A stretch of DNA of 64,000 bases from JBMDXB01 sp048594975 (GTDB taxonomy: Bacteria; Acidobacteriota; Vicinamibacteria; Vicinamibacterales; 2-12-FULL-66-21), in the NCBI GenBank assembly GCA_048594975.1, contig JBMDXQ010000090.1, positions 441,375 through 505,374 on the forward strand, read 5' to 3'. Position numbers and translations under genes: made by a program. Positions 48,331 through 57,607 of this stretch are shown here, in pieces. Every line of letters begins with the position of its first letter. Position 1 is the stretch's first letter. The notes beneath the pieces are model-generated. The model did not search any database, had not been told where the DNA came from, and saw nothing but the letters and a program-made list of their open reading frames with translations.

Positions 48331-49386
48331 ATGAACGCGTCGATTCTCCTGCTGCCCGGTGACGGCATCGGTCCCGAGGTCGTCGCAGCAGCGGAGCAGG
48401 TCCTCAGGGCAGTCGCCGCCCGCTTCGACCACCGCTTCAATTGTGCGTCGGCGCCGATCGGCGGCGCCGCACTGCGCACGGGACTGCCGCCTCTTCCCGA
48501 CGAGACGCTGCACGCGGCCAGGCGCTGCGACGCGGTGCTGCTCGGCGCCGTGGGCGATCCGGCGTTCGACAGCGGCGAGTCCAGTCGCAGGCCCGAGGCC
48601 GCTCTGCTCGGGATACGCCGCGAGCTGCAGCTGTTTGCCAACTTCCGCCCCGCGCGCGTGTGGCCCGGGCTCGAGAGCGCCGGCCCGCTGAAGCCGGAGG
48701 TCCTGGCCGGCACCGACATGCTCGTCGTCCGCGAGCTCACCGGCGGCCTGTACTACGGGGAACCGCGGGGTCTCGCCGGCGACGGCGCTTCCGCGGTGAA
48801 CACGATGCGCTACACACGTGCGGAGATCGAGCGTATCGCGACGCGTGCGTTCGACGCGGCCCGCGCGAGGCGCAGGCGCCTGACCTCGGTGGACAAGGCG
48901 AACGTCCTCGAGGTGTCGAGGCTCTGGCGCGCCGTGGTCAGCGACGTCGCCGGCCGGTACCCGGACGTGACGCTCGATCACATGCTCGTCGACGCCTGCG
49001 CGATGAAGCTCGCGCTCGCCCCTTCGCGCTTCGACGTGATCCTGACGGAGAACCTGTTCGGCGACATCCTGTCGGACGAGGCGGGCGCCGTCGTGGGATC
49101 GCTGGGCCTGCTGCCGTCCGCCAGCCTCGGTGCCGGCACGGGCCTGTTCGAGCCAGTCCACGGCTCGGCGCCCGACATCGCGGGCAGGAATATCGCCAAC
49201 CCGGTGGGCGCAATCGCGTCAGCCGCGATGCTCCTGCGGCATGCGTTGAAGATGGAAGAGGAAGCCACCGCCGTCGAGCGCGCCATCGAGCGCACACTGG
49301 CCGCCGGAACGGGCACGCGGGACCTGTTCCCGTCGAACGGGATCGGCACCCGCGAGATGGCCGCGGCGATCGCCGCGAAGATCTAG
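48331..49386 (+). CDS. leuB: 3-isopropylmalate dehydrogenase
   Basis: A 351-residue NAD-dependent decarboxylating dehydrogenase. It begins with ILLLPGDGIGPEVVAAAEQV, has the substrate motif LLGIRRELQLFANFRPARVW, catalytic-site ELTGGLYYGEPRG, VDKANVLEVSRLWR, ILTENLFGDILSDEAGAVVG and the end FEPVHGSAPDIAGRNIANP. ATG 48331 is preferred over an earlier GTG because family starts align there. It follows leuA by ~90 bases. Confidence 0.94.
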   Translation: MNASILLLPGDGIGPEVVAAAEQVLRAVAARFDHRFNCASAPIGGAALRTGLPPLPDETLHAARRCDAVLLGAVGDPAFDSGESSRRPEAALLGIRRELQLFANFRPARVWPGLESAGPLKPEVLAGTDMLVVRELTGGLYYGEPRGLAGDGASAVNTMRYTRAEIERIATRAFDAARARRRRLTSVDKANVLEVSRLWRAVVSDVAGRYPDVTLDHMLVDACAMKLALAPSRFDVILTENLFGDILSDEAGAVVGSLGLLPSASLGAGTGLFEPVHGSAPDIAGRNIANPVGAIASAAMLLRHALKMEEEATAVERAIERTLAAGTGTRDLFPSNGIGTREMAAAIAAKI

Positions 49387-49584
49387 CGAGGCTGCGCCTG
49401 AGACCGGCGAGAGGCTCCGCCTCGCTAGTCCGCAAGCTTGAGAACGCCGCGCTGTCGCGCGGACGGCCTTTCGCCCCGAAAACTCGACTCATTCGCAGGC
49501 GTCGTCGGGGCTCAAGGCCTCCAGCGCTTCGCGTTGCCGCCTTCGCTGCGCTCGGCGGCCTCGCGACCGCGTTCGGCATTGGCT
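49387..49584. other. Region between convergent leuB and glmS with a terminator-like stem
   Basis: The arms GCGAGGC and GCCTCGC (about 49387-49426) with a partly paired interior (CTGCGCCTGAGACCGGCGAGAG) can form a stem just after leuB. The rest of ~150 bases is GC-rich, with no promoter, RNA or reading frame that looks real. Confidence 0.4.
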
Positions 49585-51429
49585 CTATTCCACAGTCACG
49601 CTCTTCGCGAGGTTTCGGGGCTGATCCACGTCGCAGCCGCGGCGGATGGCGATGTGGTAGGCGAGCAGTTGCAGCGGGACGACCATCAGGACCGGGGTGA
49701 GCAGCGGGTGCGAGTCGGGCACGGTGATCAGGAAGTCGGTGGCCGGGTCCAGCAGCTCGTGAATGCCATTCGGCGTGCTGGTGGTCAGCGCGACGACCGA
49801 TCCGCCCCGCGCCTTGGCCTCCTGAATGTTGCCCATCATCTTGTTGAACACGTGGTCGTGCGGCGCGATCGCGACGACCGGCATCCGCTCGTCGATGAGG
49901 GCGATCGGCCCGTGCTTCATCTCGCCGGCGGGATACCCTTCGGCGTGGATGTACGAGATTTCCTTGAGCTTGAGCGCGCCCTCGAGGGCAATCGGGTAGT
50001 TGATCCCGCGCCCCAGATAGAGAAAGTCGCTGCGCTGGTAGAAGCGGCGCGCGATCTCCTCGGTGAGTCCGTCGCATCTGAGTGCCTGCTCGATGAGCAG
50101 GGGCAGCTGCACGAGTCCTTCGATGTGCGGCCGCGCCGCCTCGGGCGTGAGCGTCCTGCGGATCTGCCCGAGATACATCGCCAGCAGGTGCAGCGCGACC
50201 AGCTGCGAGGTGAATGCCTTGGTCGACGCGACGCCGATTTCCGGCCCGGCGTGCGTATAGACGGTGCCGTCGCTCTCGCGCGTGGCCATGCTCCCGACGA
50301 CGTTGCAGATGGCGATGCTGTGCGCCCCCTTCTTGCGCGCCTCGCGCAGCGCCGCCAGCGTGTCGGCGGTCTCCCCCGACTGCGTGATGACGATGGTCAG
50401 CGTGTTCTTCGAGACGATTGGATCCCGGTAGCGGTACTCGGATCCGTAGTCCACCTCCACGGAGACGCGCGCCAGCGACTCGAACAGAAACTTGCCGACC
50501 AGCCCGGCGTGCCAGGACGTGCCGCACGCCAGGATGACGATGCGCTCGACCCCGCGCAGCACCTCGTCCGGGATCTCGATCTCGTGCAGGTAGATCTGCC
50601 CGCTCTCCGCCGAGGCGCGCCCGAGCACCGTCTCCCGCACGGCCATCGGCTGCTCGAAGATCTCCTTGAGCATGAAATGCTTGTATCCGGCCTTCTCGGC
50701 CATGACCGGATCCCAGGAGACCCTCGTGCTCTTCTTCGAGACGCCGCGCCCCGAGTAGTCCGTGAACTCCACGCCGGACGGCGTGATCACCGCCATCTCC
50801 TCGTCGCCGAGGAAGACCACGTCGCGCGTGTGGCTGAGCACCGCGGGAATATCGGAGGCCACGAAGAACTCGCCGTCGCCCAGACCGAGGACGATCGGCG
50901 GGCCATTCCGCACCGCCACGATCTTGTTCGGGTGGTCGGCCGAGATCAGCACCAGGGCGAACAGGCCGCGCAGCAGCAGCAGCGCCCGCCGCACCGCGTT
51001 CTCGAGCCCGTCGTCCTTCATCTCCCGTTCGATCAGGTGCGCGACGATCTCGGTGTCGGTCTCGGTGACGAACCGGTGCCCTTCGCTGCGCAGCTGCTGC
51101 TTCAGGTCCAGGTAGTTCTCGATGATGCCGTTGTGGACCACCACGATCCGGCCGGTGCAGTCACGGTGCGGGTGCGCGTTCTCCTCGGTCGGCCGGCCGT
51201 GCGTCGCCCAGCGCGTATGGCCGATGCCGTACTCGCCGTCGAGCGGCTGCGTCGCGATGATTTCCTCGAGCCGCGAGAGCCTGCCGGCGCTGCGCCGCAG
51301 CTCGATCGTGCCGTCGCGCACCACCGCCACGCCCGCCGAATCGTAGCCGCGGTACTCGAGCCGCCTGAGCCCGTCGATCAGGATCGGCATGACCTGCTTC
51401 TGTCCGATGTAGCCGATAATCCCGCACAT
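49585..51429 (-). CDS. glmS: Glutamine-fructose-6-phosphate aminotransferase (isomerizing)
   Basis: A 614-residue enzyme that makes glucosamine 6-phosphate for peptidoglycan and lipopolysaccharide. The N-terminal glutaminase starts MCGIIGYIGQKQV, leaving Cys1 as nucleophile after Met removal, with GIGHTRWATHGRPTEENAHP. Two SIS domains follow (ILACGTSWHAGLVGKFLFES, LYLGRGINYPIALEGALKLK) and the C-terminus reads LAKSVTVE, the usual DQPRNLAKSVTVE ending. The start at 51429 is fixed by Cys2. No glmS ribozyme is possible in the short leader. Confidence 0.97.
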   Translation of the reverse strand: MCGIIGYIGQKQVMPILIDGLRRLEYRGYDSAGVAVVRDGTIELRRSAGRLSRLEEIIATQPLDGEYGIGHTRWATHGRPTEENAHPHRDCTGRIVVVHNGIIENYLDLKQQLRSEGHRFVTETDTEIVAHLIEREMKDDGLENAVRRALLLLRGLFALVLISADHPNKIVAVRNGPPIVLGLGDGEFFVASDIPAVLSHTRDVVFLGDEEMAVITPSGVEFTDYSGRGVSKKSTRVSWDPVMAEKAGYKHFMLKEIFEQPMAVRETVLGRASAESGQIYLHEIEIPDEVLRGVERIVILACGTSWHAGLVGKFLFESLARVSVEVDYGSEYRYRDPIVSKNTLTIVITQSGETADTLAALREARKKGAHSIAICNVVGSMATRESDGTVYTHAGPEIGVASTKAFTSQLVALHLLAMYLGQIRRTLTPEAARPHIEGLVQLPLLIEQALRCDGLTEEIARRFYQRSDFLYLGRGINYPIALEGALKLKEISYIHAEGYPAGEMKHGPIALIDERMPVVAIAPHDHVFNKMMGNIQEAKARGGSVVALTTSTPNGIHELLDPATDFLITVPDSHPLLTPVLMVVPLQLLAYHIAIRRGCDVDQPRNLAKSVTVE

Positions 51430-51520
51430 TTGACTGATTCCTGACGGGTAAGACTGCGTCACATGAAGTGGTAAGTGGCGGCGGTTGGGATCGGACGCGG
51501 GAAGGCGGAGCGCTGACCAC

Positions 51521-52906
51521 TTACTCCTTCTGCCGTCGCTTCTTCTCCTTCACCCAGCCCTCTTTGTTCACCTGCCGGCCGCGCGCGATCGCCAGCGACC
51601 CGGCGGGCACGTCGTCGGTGATCGACGACCCGGCGGCGACGTACGCGCCGCGCCCGACGCGGACCGGGGCGATGAGCTGCGTGTCGCTGCCGATGAACGC
51701 GCCGTCCTCGATGACCGTCGGATGCTTCACCACGCCGTCGTAGTTGCAGGTGATGGTGCCGGCGCCGACGTTGACCCGCTCGCCGATCGTGGCATCACCG
51801 AGGTAGGCGAGATGGTTGGCCTTCGACCCGCGGCCGAGGGTGGTCTTCTTCAGTTCGACGAAATTGCCGACGTGCGCCTCGGGGCCGACGCTCGAGTCCG
51901 GCCGGATGTGGGCGAACGGACCGATCCGCGCCCCGCTCGCCACGCGCGAGCTCGTGATCACGCAGAAATTGTTGATGACGACCCCGTCCTCGATCGTCGA
52001 GTCGACGATCCGCACGCCGGAATGGATCTCGCAGCGCGCGCCGACGCGCGTCGCCCCTTCCAGGTACACGCCCGGATGAATCGTCGTGTCCGGGCCGATG
52101 ACGACGTCCGGCCCGATGAACGCCGTGGCGGGGTCGACAATCGTCACGCCCGCCTCCATCCACGCGTCGTTGGTGCCGCCCCTGAGGATGTCTGCCAATT
52201 CGGCCAGCTCCTTCCGGCTGTTGACGCCCAGGATCTCGCGCGCGTCGGCGACGCTCGACGTTTCCACGGCACGCCCGCGCGCCCGGAAGATCTTCACGAG
52301 ATCGGGCAGGTAGTACTCACCCTGCACGTTTGCCGAGCCCACCTCGCGGAGCGCCGCGAACAACCCCGGGAGATCGAAGGCGTAGATGCCGCTGTTGATC
52401 TCGCGAATCTCGCGCTCGGCCGTCGTCGCGTCCCGATGCTCCACGATCGCGGCGATCCGTGCGTCCTCGCGCACGATGCGGCCGTAGCCGTCCGGCGCGT
52501 CCACCTCTGCCGTGAGGATTGTCGCCGCGGCCTCCGCCCCCTCGTGACGTTCCACCAGGGCCCGCACGGTCTCCGGGCGAAGCAACGGCACGTCGCCCGA
52601 GAGCAGAATGATTGTACCGCGCGCGTCACCCACGACCGGTTCGGCTTGCAGGAGCGCGTGTCCTGTCCCGAGTTGCGGTTCCTGCACCGCAAACCGGAGG
52701 CCCGGCCGGTTTCCCACCACTTCCCGGACGAGATCGGCCTGATGCCCTACGATCACCGTCGTGGACGCCGGGTCTAGCGTCGTCGCGAGGCGAAGGACGT
52801 GATCGATGAGGGGCATGCCCGCGACACGGTGCAGGACCTTCGGGAGATCCGACTTCATGCGGGTGCCCTTGCCGGCGGCGAGGACGACGACGTGTCGGTC
52901 GGGCAT
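51521..52906 (-). CDS. glmU: Bifunctional GlmU (N-acetyltransferase and uridyltransferase)
   Basis: A 461-residue enzyme that makes UDP-GlcNAc. The uridyltransferase N-terminus has VLAAGKGTRMKSDLPKVLHR and GTIILLSGDVPLLRPETVRA. The C-terminal left-handed beta-helix acetyltransferase has hexapeptide repeats (GVYLEGATRVGARCEIHSGV, NFVELKKTTLGRGSKANHLA, TITCNYDGVVKHPTVIED). Both active sites look complete. It lies 92 bases upstream of glmS on the same strand, so the two form the UDP-GlcNAc operon. Confidence 0.96.
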   Translation of the reverse strand: MPDRHVVVLAAGKGTRMKSDLPKVLHRVAGMPLIDHVLRLATTLDPASTTVIVGHQADLVREVVGNRPGLRFAVQEPQLGTGHALLQAEPVVGDARGTIILLSGDVPLLRPETVRALVERHEGAEAAATILTAEVDAPDGYGRIVREDARIAAIVEHRDATTAEREIREINSGIYAFDLPGLFAALREVGSANVQGEYYLPDLVKIFRARGRAVETSSVADAREILGVNSRKELAELADILRGGTNDAWMEAGVTIVDPATAFIGPDVVIGPDTTIHPGVYLEGATRVGARCEIHSGVRIVDSTIEDGVVINNFCVITSSRVASGARIGPFAHIRPDSSVGPEAHVGNFVELKKTTLGRGSKANHLAYLGDATIGERVNVGAGTITCNYDGVVKHPTVIEDGAFIGSDTQLIAPVRVGRGAYVAAGSSITDDVPAGSLAIARGRQVNKEGWVKEKKRRQKE

Positions 52907-52962
52907 GGAAGCGATAGTCTAACCCTGCCGACGGCGGGCCGGAGTACGATTGGAGAAGGGCG

Positions 52963-53667
52963 TTAGCGGCGGGGCCGCTGGCGGCGCCGGCCGTTGTCCG
53001 GTGCGGTGTCCAGGATCGTCCGGAAGTCGGCATGCTGGCGCAGCGTCTCCAGATCGGGGTCCTGGCGCGCCAGCGCGCGGTTGTCCGGATTCAAAACGAT
53101 CGCCTGGCGCAGGTGGTCCAGGGCGTCCTCGGGCCGGCCCCGCATCGACAGCGCGACGGCCATGATGTAGTGGGCGTGGTCGCTCCCCGGGTCGTCGTTG
53201 AGCGCGCGATTCAGGTGCTCGAGCGCTGCATCGTGGTCCCCTGAGTTCAGCGACACCGTCGCGGCGTACACCCGCTCCTGCGGGTTGGTGGGTGTCGGGG
53301 GCTGCCGGGAGGTCTCACGCTCGCAGACGCGCAGGTAGAGCCGGGCGCGCTCGACCAGCTCGCGTTCGTCTGGGTGCCGCTCGAGAACGGTGCGGAAGTG
53401 CTCGGCCGCCACCGGGTAATTGTGCCGCTGCAGCGCCTGGACGCCACGCTCGTACACGGCGATGGCTTCGTAGTACGCGGGCTTCTTCGGGGGCGCAGAG
53501 GGTGGCTCCTTGTCCCGCGCCGGTGGAGGGGAAGTGGAAACCGGCGCCCTTGTAAGGGGGACGCTCCTCGCCGGACGCTCGGTGGCGGCCTTCCTGACAG
53601 ACTTGCGTTCCGGCCTCTTCTTCCTGGCGGTCCCCCGCGAGGGGGCCGCCCGGCGCTGTTTCGCCAT
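52963..53667 (-). CDS. TPR-repeat protein with basic low-complexity N-terminus
   Basis: A 234-residue protein. Residues 1-65 are basic and rich in Lys, Arg and Pro (KKRPERKSVRKAATERPARS, PPPARDKEPPSAPPKKP), then tetratricopeptide repeats from ~67: YYEAIAVYERGVQALQRHNY, PVAAEHFRTVLERHPDERE, YAATVSLNSGDHDAALEHLN and DHAHYIMAVALSMRGRPEDA, ending in a basic tail. No signal peptide. A protein-protein interaction role is all that can be inferred. Confidence 0.8.
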   Translation of the reverse strand: MAKQRRAAPSRGTARKKRPERKSVRKAATERPARSVPLTRAPVSTSPPPARDKEPPSAPPKKPAYYEAIAVYERGVQALQRHNYPVAAEHFRTVLERHPDERELVERARLYLRVCERETSRQPPTPTNPQERVYAATVSLNSGDHDAALEHLNRALNDDPGSDHAHYIMAVALSMRGRPEDALDHLRQAIVLNPDNRALARQDPDLETLRQHADFRTILDTAPDNGRRRQRPRR

Positions 53668-53774
53668 TCAACTCCTGGGCTGCGAGGGCCCGGCTGCGGC
53701 GAGACAGTAGCAAAATGCGTTTGATTCGGTCAAGCGGAGGGAGCGGGACAGCGGTTGCGGGCACGCAGATTAGG

Positions 53775-54623
53775 TCAGTCAGACGAATTCTTGTAGCGTT
53801 CGATAATACAGTAGAGCTCTCGGGTGCTCACGCCGTACTTCGCCGACAACAGCTTGAGCACTTCGCGTCGGCTACCGAGTCCAGAATCGGTCAAATCACT
53901 GAATTCAGCGACCAAGTCACGATCAGGTGGCGTGGGCAAGGCGTCTCTGTCGGCAGGTGCAGGCGGAGGAATTACCAAGGTGTACTCCCCTCGAGGTTCA
54001 TGGAGGTCGACTAGAAACGTTGAAATAGGCTTAACGACCAATTCTTCGTACGATTTGGTGAGTTCACGCGCCATTGCAATTGGTCTGTCGCCCAATTCGG
54101 AGAGCATGTCTCGGAGAGTGGCCATGATTCGATGGGGAGCCTCATAGACCACCAGCACGCGCGGCTCCTGAGACAGCCTTGCGAACCACCGCCTGCGGTC
54201 ATTTGACCGCGAAGGTGGAAAACCCACGAAGAGAACTTCAGGGGCCGTAAACCCGGACCCCGAAAGCGCCGCGATGGCGGCCACCGGTCCGGGCACCGGT
54301 TCCACCCGCAGGCCAGCCGCATGGGCCGCTGCCACGAGGTGCGCGCCGGGGTCGGACACGACAGGGGTGCCCGCATCGGACACCAGCGCAATCGAGTCGC
54401 CCGCCTTCAGCCGGCGGATCAGCGCGGCTGCCTTCTGCCGCTCGTTGTACTCGTGCAGGCTCGTCGTGGGAGTCGAGATCGAGTAGTGTTGGAGGAGTCG
54501 GGCCGTCCGGCGGGTATCTTCCGCGGCGATGAGCGCAACCTGGCGCAGCACCCGCAGCGCCCTCAGGGTCACATCCTCGAGGTTGCCGATCGGAGTGGCG
54601 ACCACAAAGAGGGTCCCGGGCAT
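53775..54623 (-). CDS. rsmI: 16S rRNA (cytidine-2'-O) methyltransferase
   Basis: A 282-residue tetrapyrrole-methylase-fold enzyme acting on C1402 of 16S rRNA. It starts LFVVATPIGNLEDVTLRALR, has LIAAEDTRRTARLLQHY, SIALVSDAGTPVVSDPGAHL, RVEPVPGPVAAIAALSGSGF and LVVYEAPHRIMATLRDMLSE. The C-terminal ~50 residues (LGSRREVLKLLSAKYGVSTREL) form the helical tail seen in many RsmI. It diverges from the DUF885 gene by 14 bases. Confidence 0.94.
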   Translation of the reverse strand: MPGTLFVVATPIGNLEDVTLRALRVLRQVALIAAEDTRRTARLLQHYSISTPTTSLHEYNERQKAAALIRRLKAGDSIALVSDAGTPVVSDPGAHLVAAAHAAGLRVEPVPGPVAAIAALSGSGFTAPEVLFVGFPPSRSNDRRRWFARLSQEPRVLVVYEAPHRIMATLRDMLSELGDRPIAMARELTKSYEELVVKPISTFLVDLHEPRGEYTLVIPPPAPADRDALPTPPDRDLVAEFSDLTDSGLGSRREVLKLLSAKYGVSTRELYCIIERYKNSSD

Positions 54624-54637
54624 GGCGAGCCCGTCGA

Positions 54638-56305
54638 TTGTACCAAATGTATTCTGCCGAACCGCTGCCGCATTTCGTCGACGGGTACCTGTCCTACCTT
54701 TACGAAGTCCATCCGACGAACGCGACCTTCGACGGCGTTCACACTCACGACGATCTGCTGGAAGACCTCAGCCGGCAGGCTATTGACGCACAGATCCGGG
54801 ATCTTGGAGGGTTCGCGCGCCGCCTGGCCGCTATCGATCCCGCCCGCCTCACCGACACGGAGCGGCTCGAACGGCCCGCGCTCGAGGCGAGCATCCGCGC
54901 GCGGCTGTTCGAGCTCGAGGAGATCCGGACCTGGGAGCGCAGCCCGCAGCACTACGCGGACATCCTCGCCACCAGCCTGGCCGGGCAGGCGCTGTTCGAC
55001 TATGCGCCGCTGGCCGAGCGCGCGAGACGCGTGCTCTCGAAGCTGCGGCAGGTCCGCAAGTTCATCCAGGCGGCGACCGAGAACGTCAAAGACCCGCCCG
55101 GCATCTTCGTGAAGATCGGCCTCGAGAACATGCGGGGCACGCGCCGCTTCATCGACGAGGACCTGCCGCGCGCGTTCGGCGATCTCGACGATCTGCACAT
55201 ACTCGGCGACCTCGCCGACGTCGCGGCCGACGCCTCGTCGGCCATCGGCGCCTACGTGGAGTACCTCGAGAAGGACCTGGCGCCGCGCAGCCGCGGGACC
55301 TTCCGCCTGGGCCGCAAGCGCTTCGAGCAGAAACTGCTGCTCGACGAAGGGCTGTCCCTGCCTCCCGAGCGGCTTCTGGCGATCGCGACGCGCGAGCTGG
55401 AACGCACGCAGGACGAGTTCCGGCGCGTGGCCGCGCGGCTCGACGGGAGCGACCCGATGCAGGCCTGGTCGCGGGTGAAGCTCGATCATCCGCCGGCCGG
55501 CCAGCTGGTGCCGGCGGCGCAGCAGCAGCTCGACGAGCTGGTCGATTTCCTCACCCGCCAGCGGATCGTCACCATCCCCGAAGGCGCGCCGATTCACGTC
55601 GCGCCGACGCCGCGGTTCTACCGCTGGACGTTCGCCAGCATGTGGACGCCGGGCCCCTTCGAGTCGCGGCCGGTGCGCGCGTTCTACTACGTCACCGACG
55701 TCGATCCGTCGTGGACGCCCGAACGGCAGGACGAGCACATGCGCGACTTCAGCTACGGCGCGCTGTGGTCGATTTCGATCCACGAGGTGTTTCCCGGCCA
55801 CTTCCTCCACTACCAGCACCTCCGGCAGGTCGAGTCGAAGCTGCGCAAGTCGATCCTGTTCTCATCGACGGCGGTGGTGGAGGGCTGGGCGCACTACTGC
55901 GAGCAGATGATGATCGACGAGGGGTTCCGCCGCGGCGATGCCGCCGTGCGCCTCGGCCAGCTCGCCGAATCGCTCGTCCGCCTGTGCCGCTTCATCGTGG
56001 GCATCCGGCTGCACTGCGAGGACCTGTCGGTGGAGCAGGGGGTCCGCTTCTTTCGCGACGAGGCGTTCCTCGAGGAGGGCGCCGCTCGCCGCGAGGCCGA
56101 GCGTGGCACCTTCGATCCGTCGTACGTGCTCTACTCGCCCGGCAAGCTCATGGTCCTCAAGCTGCGTGAGGATTACCGGGCCAGGATGGGCGCAGGCTTC
56201 TCGCTGCGTCAGTTCCACGATCGGTTCCTGGCCAACGGCACCGTGCCCATCTGGCTGCACCGCGCCCTCTTGCTCGGCGAGGGCAACGGCGACGTCCTCG
56301 ACTAG
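54638..56305 (+). CDS. DUF885-family zinc metallopeptidase-like protein
   Basis: A 555-residue, mostly helical protein. It carries the gluzincin-type HExxH in SISIHEVFPGHFLHYQHLR and a downstream Glu in STAVVEGWAHYCEQMMIDEG, the two hallmarks of DUF885. The C-terminal LYSPGKLMVLKLREDYRARM region is typical of the family. No signal peptide is visible, so it is probably cytoplasmic. Substrate unknown; the family is thought to contain peptidases. An alternative start is ATG 54650. It diverges from rsmI with 14 bases between starts, so the promoters overlap the genes. Confidence 0.88.
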   Translation: MYQMYSAEPLPHFVDGYLSYLYEVHPTNATFDGVHTHDDLLEDLSRQAIDAQIRDLGGFARRLAAIDPARLTDTERLERPALEASIRARLFELEEIRTWERSPQHYADILATSLAGQALFDYAPLAERARRVLSKLRQVRKFIQAATENVKDPPGIFVKIGLENMRGTRRFIDEDLPRAFGDLDDLHILGDLADVAADASSAIGAYVEYLEKDLAPRSRGTFRLGRKRFEQKLLLDEGLSLPPERLLAIATRELERTQDEFRRVAARLDGSDPMQAWSRVKLDHPPAGQLVPAAQQQLDELVDFLTRQRIVTIPEGAPIHVAPTPRFYRWTFASMWTPGPFESRPVRAFYYVTDVDPSWTPERQDEHMRDFSYGALWSISIHEVFPGHFLHYQHLRQVESKLRKSILFSSTAVVEGWAHYCEQMMIDEGFRRGDAAVRLGQLAESLVRLCRFIVGIRLHCEDLSVEQGVRFFRDEAFLEEGAARREAERGTFDPSYVLYSPGKLMVLKLREDYRARMGAGFSLRQFHDRFLANGTVPIWLHRALLLGEGNGDVLD

Positions 56306-56333
56306 CTGTCCGGGAGTTCTTGAAGGAAGGCCC

Positions 56334-56651
56334 ATGCCGCTCTACGAATATCAGTGCGAGTCCTGCGGAAAGGTCACCGAGCGGATTCAGAAGTTCTCTG
56401 ACCCGCCGCTGGAGAGCTGCCCGGCGTGCGGCGGGCGGGTCAAGAAGCTCCTGTCCACGCCGGCGATCCAGTTCAAGGGGTCCGGCTGGTACATCACCGA
56501 TTACGCGAGGAAGGGCGGTGCGGCCGAGAAGCAGCCGCCCGGCGCGGGCAAGGACACGGCCGGCGAAAAGCCGGACAAACCCGAGAAGACCGAGACGGCC
56601 GGCAAGAGCGGCGAGTCGCGCTCTGCCGCGCCGGCGAAGTCCGACGCGTAG
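56334..56651 (+). CDS. FmdB-family zinc-ribbon protein
   Basis: A 105-residue protein. The zinc ribbon is MPLYEYQCESCGKVTERIQK then DPPLESCPACGGRVKKLL, with four Cys ligands; FKGSGWYITDY follows as in FmdB regulatory proteins. The last ~45 residues are a Lys/Glu/Ala-rich disordered tail. A strong ribosome-binding site GAAGGAAGG lies 3 bases before the ATG. It follows the DUF885 gene and ends facing galU, with arms CGCGCC/GGCGCG at 56652-56674 as a likely shared terminator. Confidence 0.9.
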   Translation: MPLYEYQCESCGKVTERIQKFSDPPLESCPACGGRVKKLLSTPAIQFKGSGWYITDYARKGGAAEKQPPGAGKDTAGEKPDKPEKTETAGKSGESRSAAPAKSDA

Positions 56652-56663
56652 CGCGCCAGCCGG

Positions 56664-57569
56664 CTACCGGCGCGGCCGTGCCGCGGCCGTGGCAGCTTCC
56701 ACGTCGATGGTCCGGAGATATTCGCGGAACGGCTCGGCGAGATCCGGTCGGCGCAGCGCGAAGTACACGACCGCCCGCAGGAAGCCGAGCTTGGTCCCGG
56801 TGTCGTGTCGCACGCCGTCGATGATGCACCCGTAAATCGGCCGATCCTTCAGCAGCCGCCGCAGCCCGTTGGTCAGCTGGATCTCGCCGGTGCGGTCGGT
56901 GGCCGTCTCCGCCAGCGCTGCGAAGATGTCCGGCGTCAGGATGTAGCGCCCGATGATCGCCAGGTCGGACGGCGCTTCCTCGCGCGGCGGCTTCTCGACG
57001 AGATCGCGGATCCGGTAGACGCCGGGCCGGACCTCGTCGGCGTCGATCACGCCGTAGGCGCTGACGTCCTCCTTCGGGACGCGTTCGACGGCGAGCACCG
57101 GGGCGTGCATCTCGGTGAACACGTCGATCATCTGCCGAAGTGCCGGCGGCTCCGCGTCGATTACGTCGTCGGCGAGGATCGCGGCGAACGGCTCGTCGCC
57201 GACCAGGTTGCGCGTCACCAACACCGCGTGGCCGAGGCCGAGAGGCTCGCCCTGGCGCACGTACGAGAAGTTGATCAGATTCGAGATCTTGCGGATCTCG
57301 GCGAGCAGCTCGCGCTTGCCGCGCGACTCGAGGAAGGTCTCGAGTTCGACCGAGACGTCGAAGTGGTCCTCGATGGCGTTCTTGCCACGCCCGGTGACGA
57401 GGATGATGTTGTCCACACCGGACGCCACCGCCTCTTCGACGCCGTACTGGATGATCGGTTTGTCGACGAGGGGAAGCATCTCCTTGGGCTGGGCTTTGGT
57501 CACCGGAAGGAAACGCGTGCCGAGGCCGGCTGCAGGGAAAACGGCCTTGCGAATCACCATCGGCTGCAT
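56664..57569 (-). CDS. galU: UTP-glucose-1-phosphate uridylyltransferase
   Basis: A 301-residue enzyme making UDP-glucose for cell-surface polymers. It has KAVFPAAGLGTRFLPVTKAQ, PKEMLPLVDKPIIQYGVEEA, GLGHAVLVTRNLVGDEPFAA, ILADDVIDAE and LVEKPPREEAPSDLAIIGRY, the full GalU set. A Pro/Arg tail ends it. It supplies precursors that fit the wzt/wzm exporter and glycosyltransferase elsewhere in the window. It diverges from serS. Confidence 0.95.
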   Translation of the reverse strand: MQPMVIRKAVFPAAGLGTRFLPVTKAQPKEMLPLVDKPIIQYGVEEAVASGVDNIILVTGRGKNAIEDHFDVSVELETFLESRGKRELLAEIRKISNLINFSYVRQGEPLGLGHAVLVTRNLVGDEPFAAILADDVIDAEPPALRQMIDVFTEMHAPVLAVERVPKEDVSAYGVIDADEVRPGVYRIRDLVEKPPREEAPSDLAIIGRYILTPDIFAALAETATDRTGEIQLTNGLRRLLKDRPIYGCIIDGVRHDTGTKLGFLRAVVYFALRRPDLAEPFREYLRTIDVEAATAAARPRR

Positions 57570-57607
57570 CGTACCCCATCGCGAGGCCGGCGGTATAGGA
57601 TCGACGG

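Noticed and set aside
51430..51520. A glmS ribozyme in the glmS leader
   Set aside because: Only 91 bases separate glmU and glmS and no ribozyme core is visible; the family is mostly found in Gram-positive bacteria.
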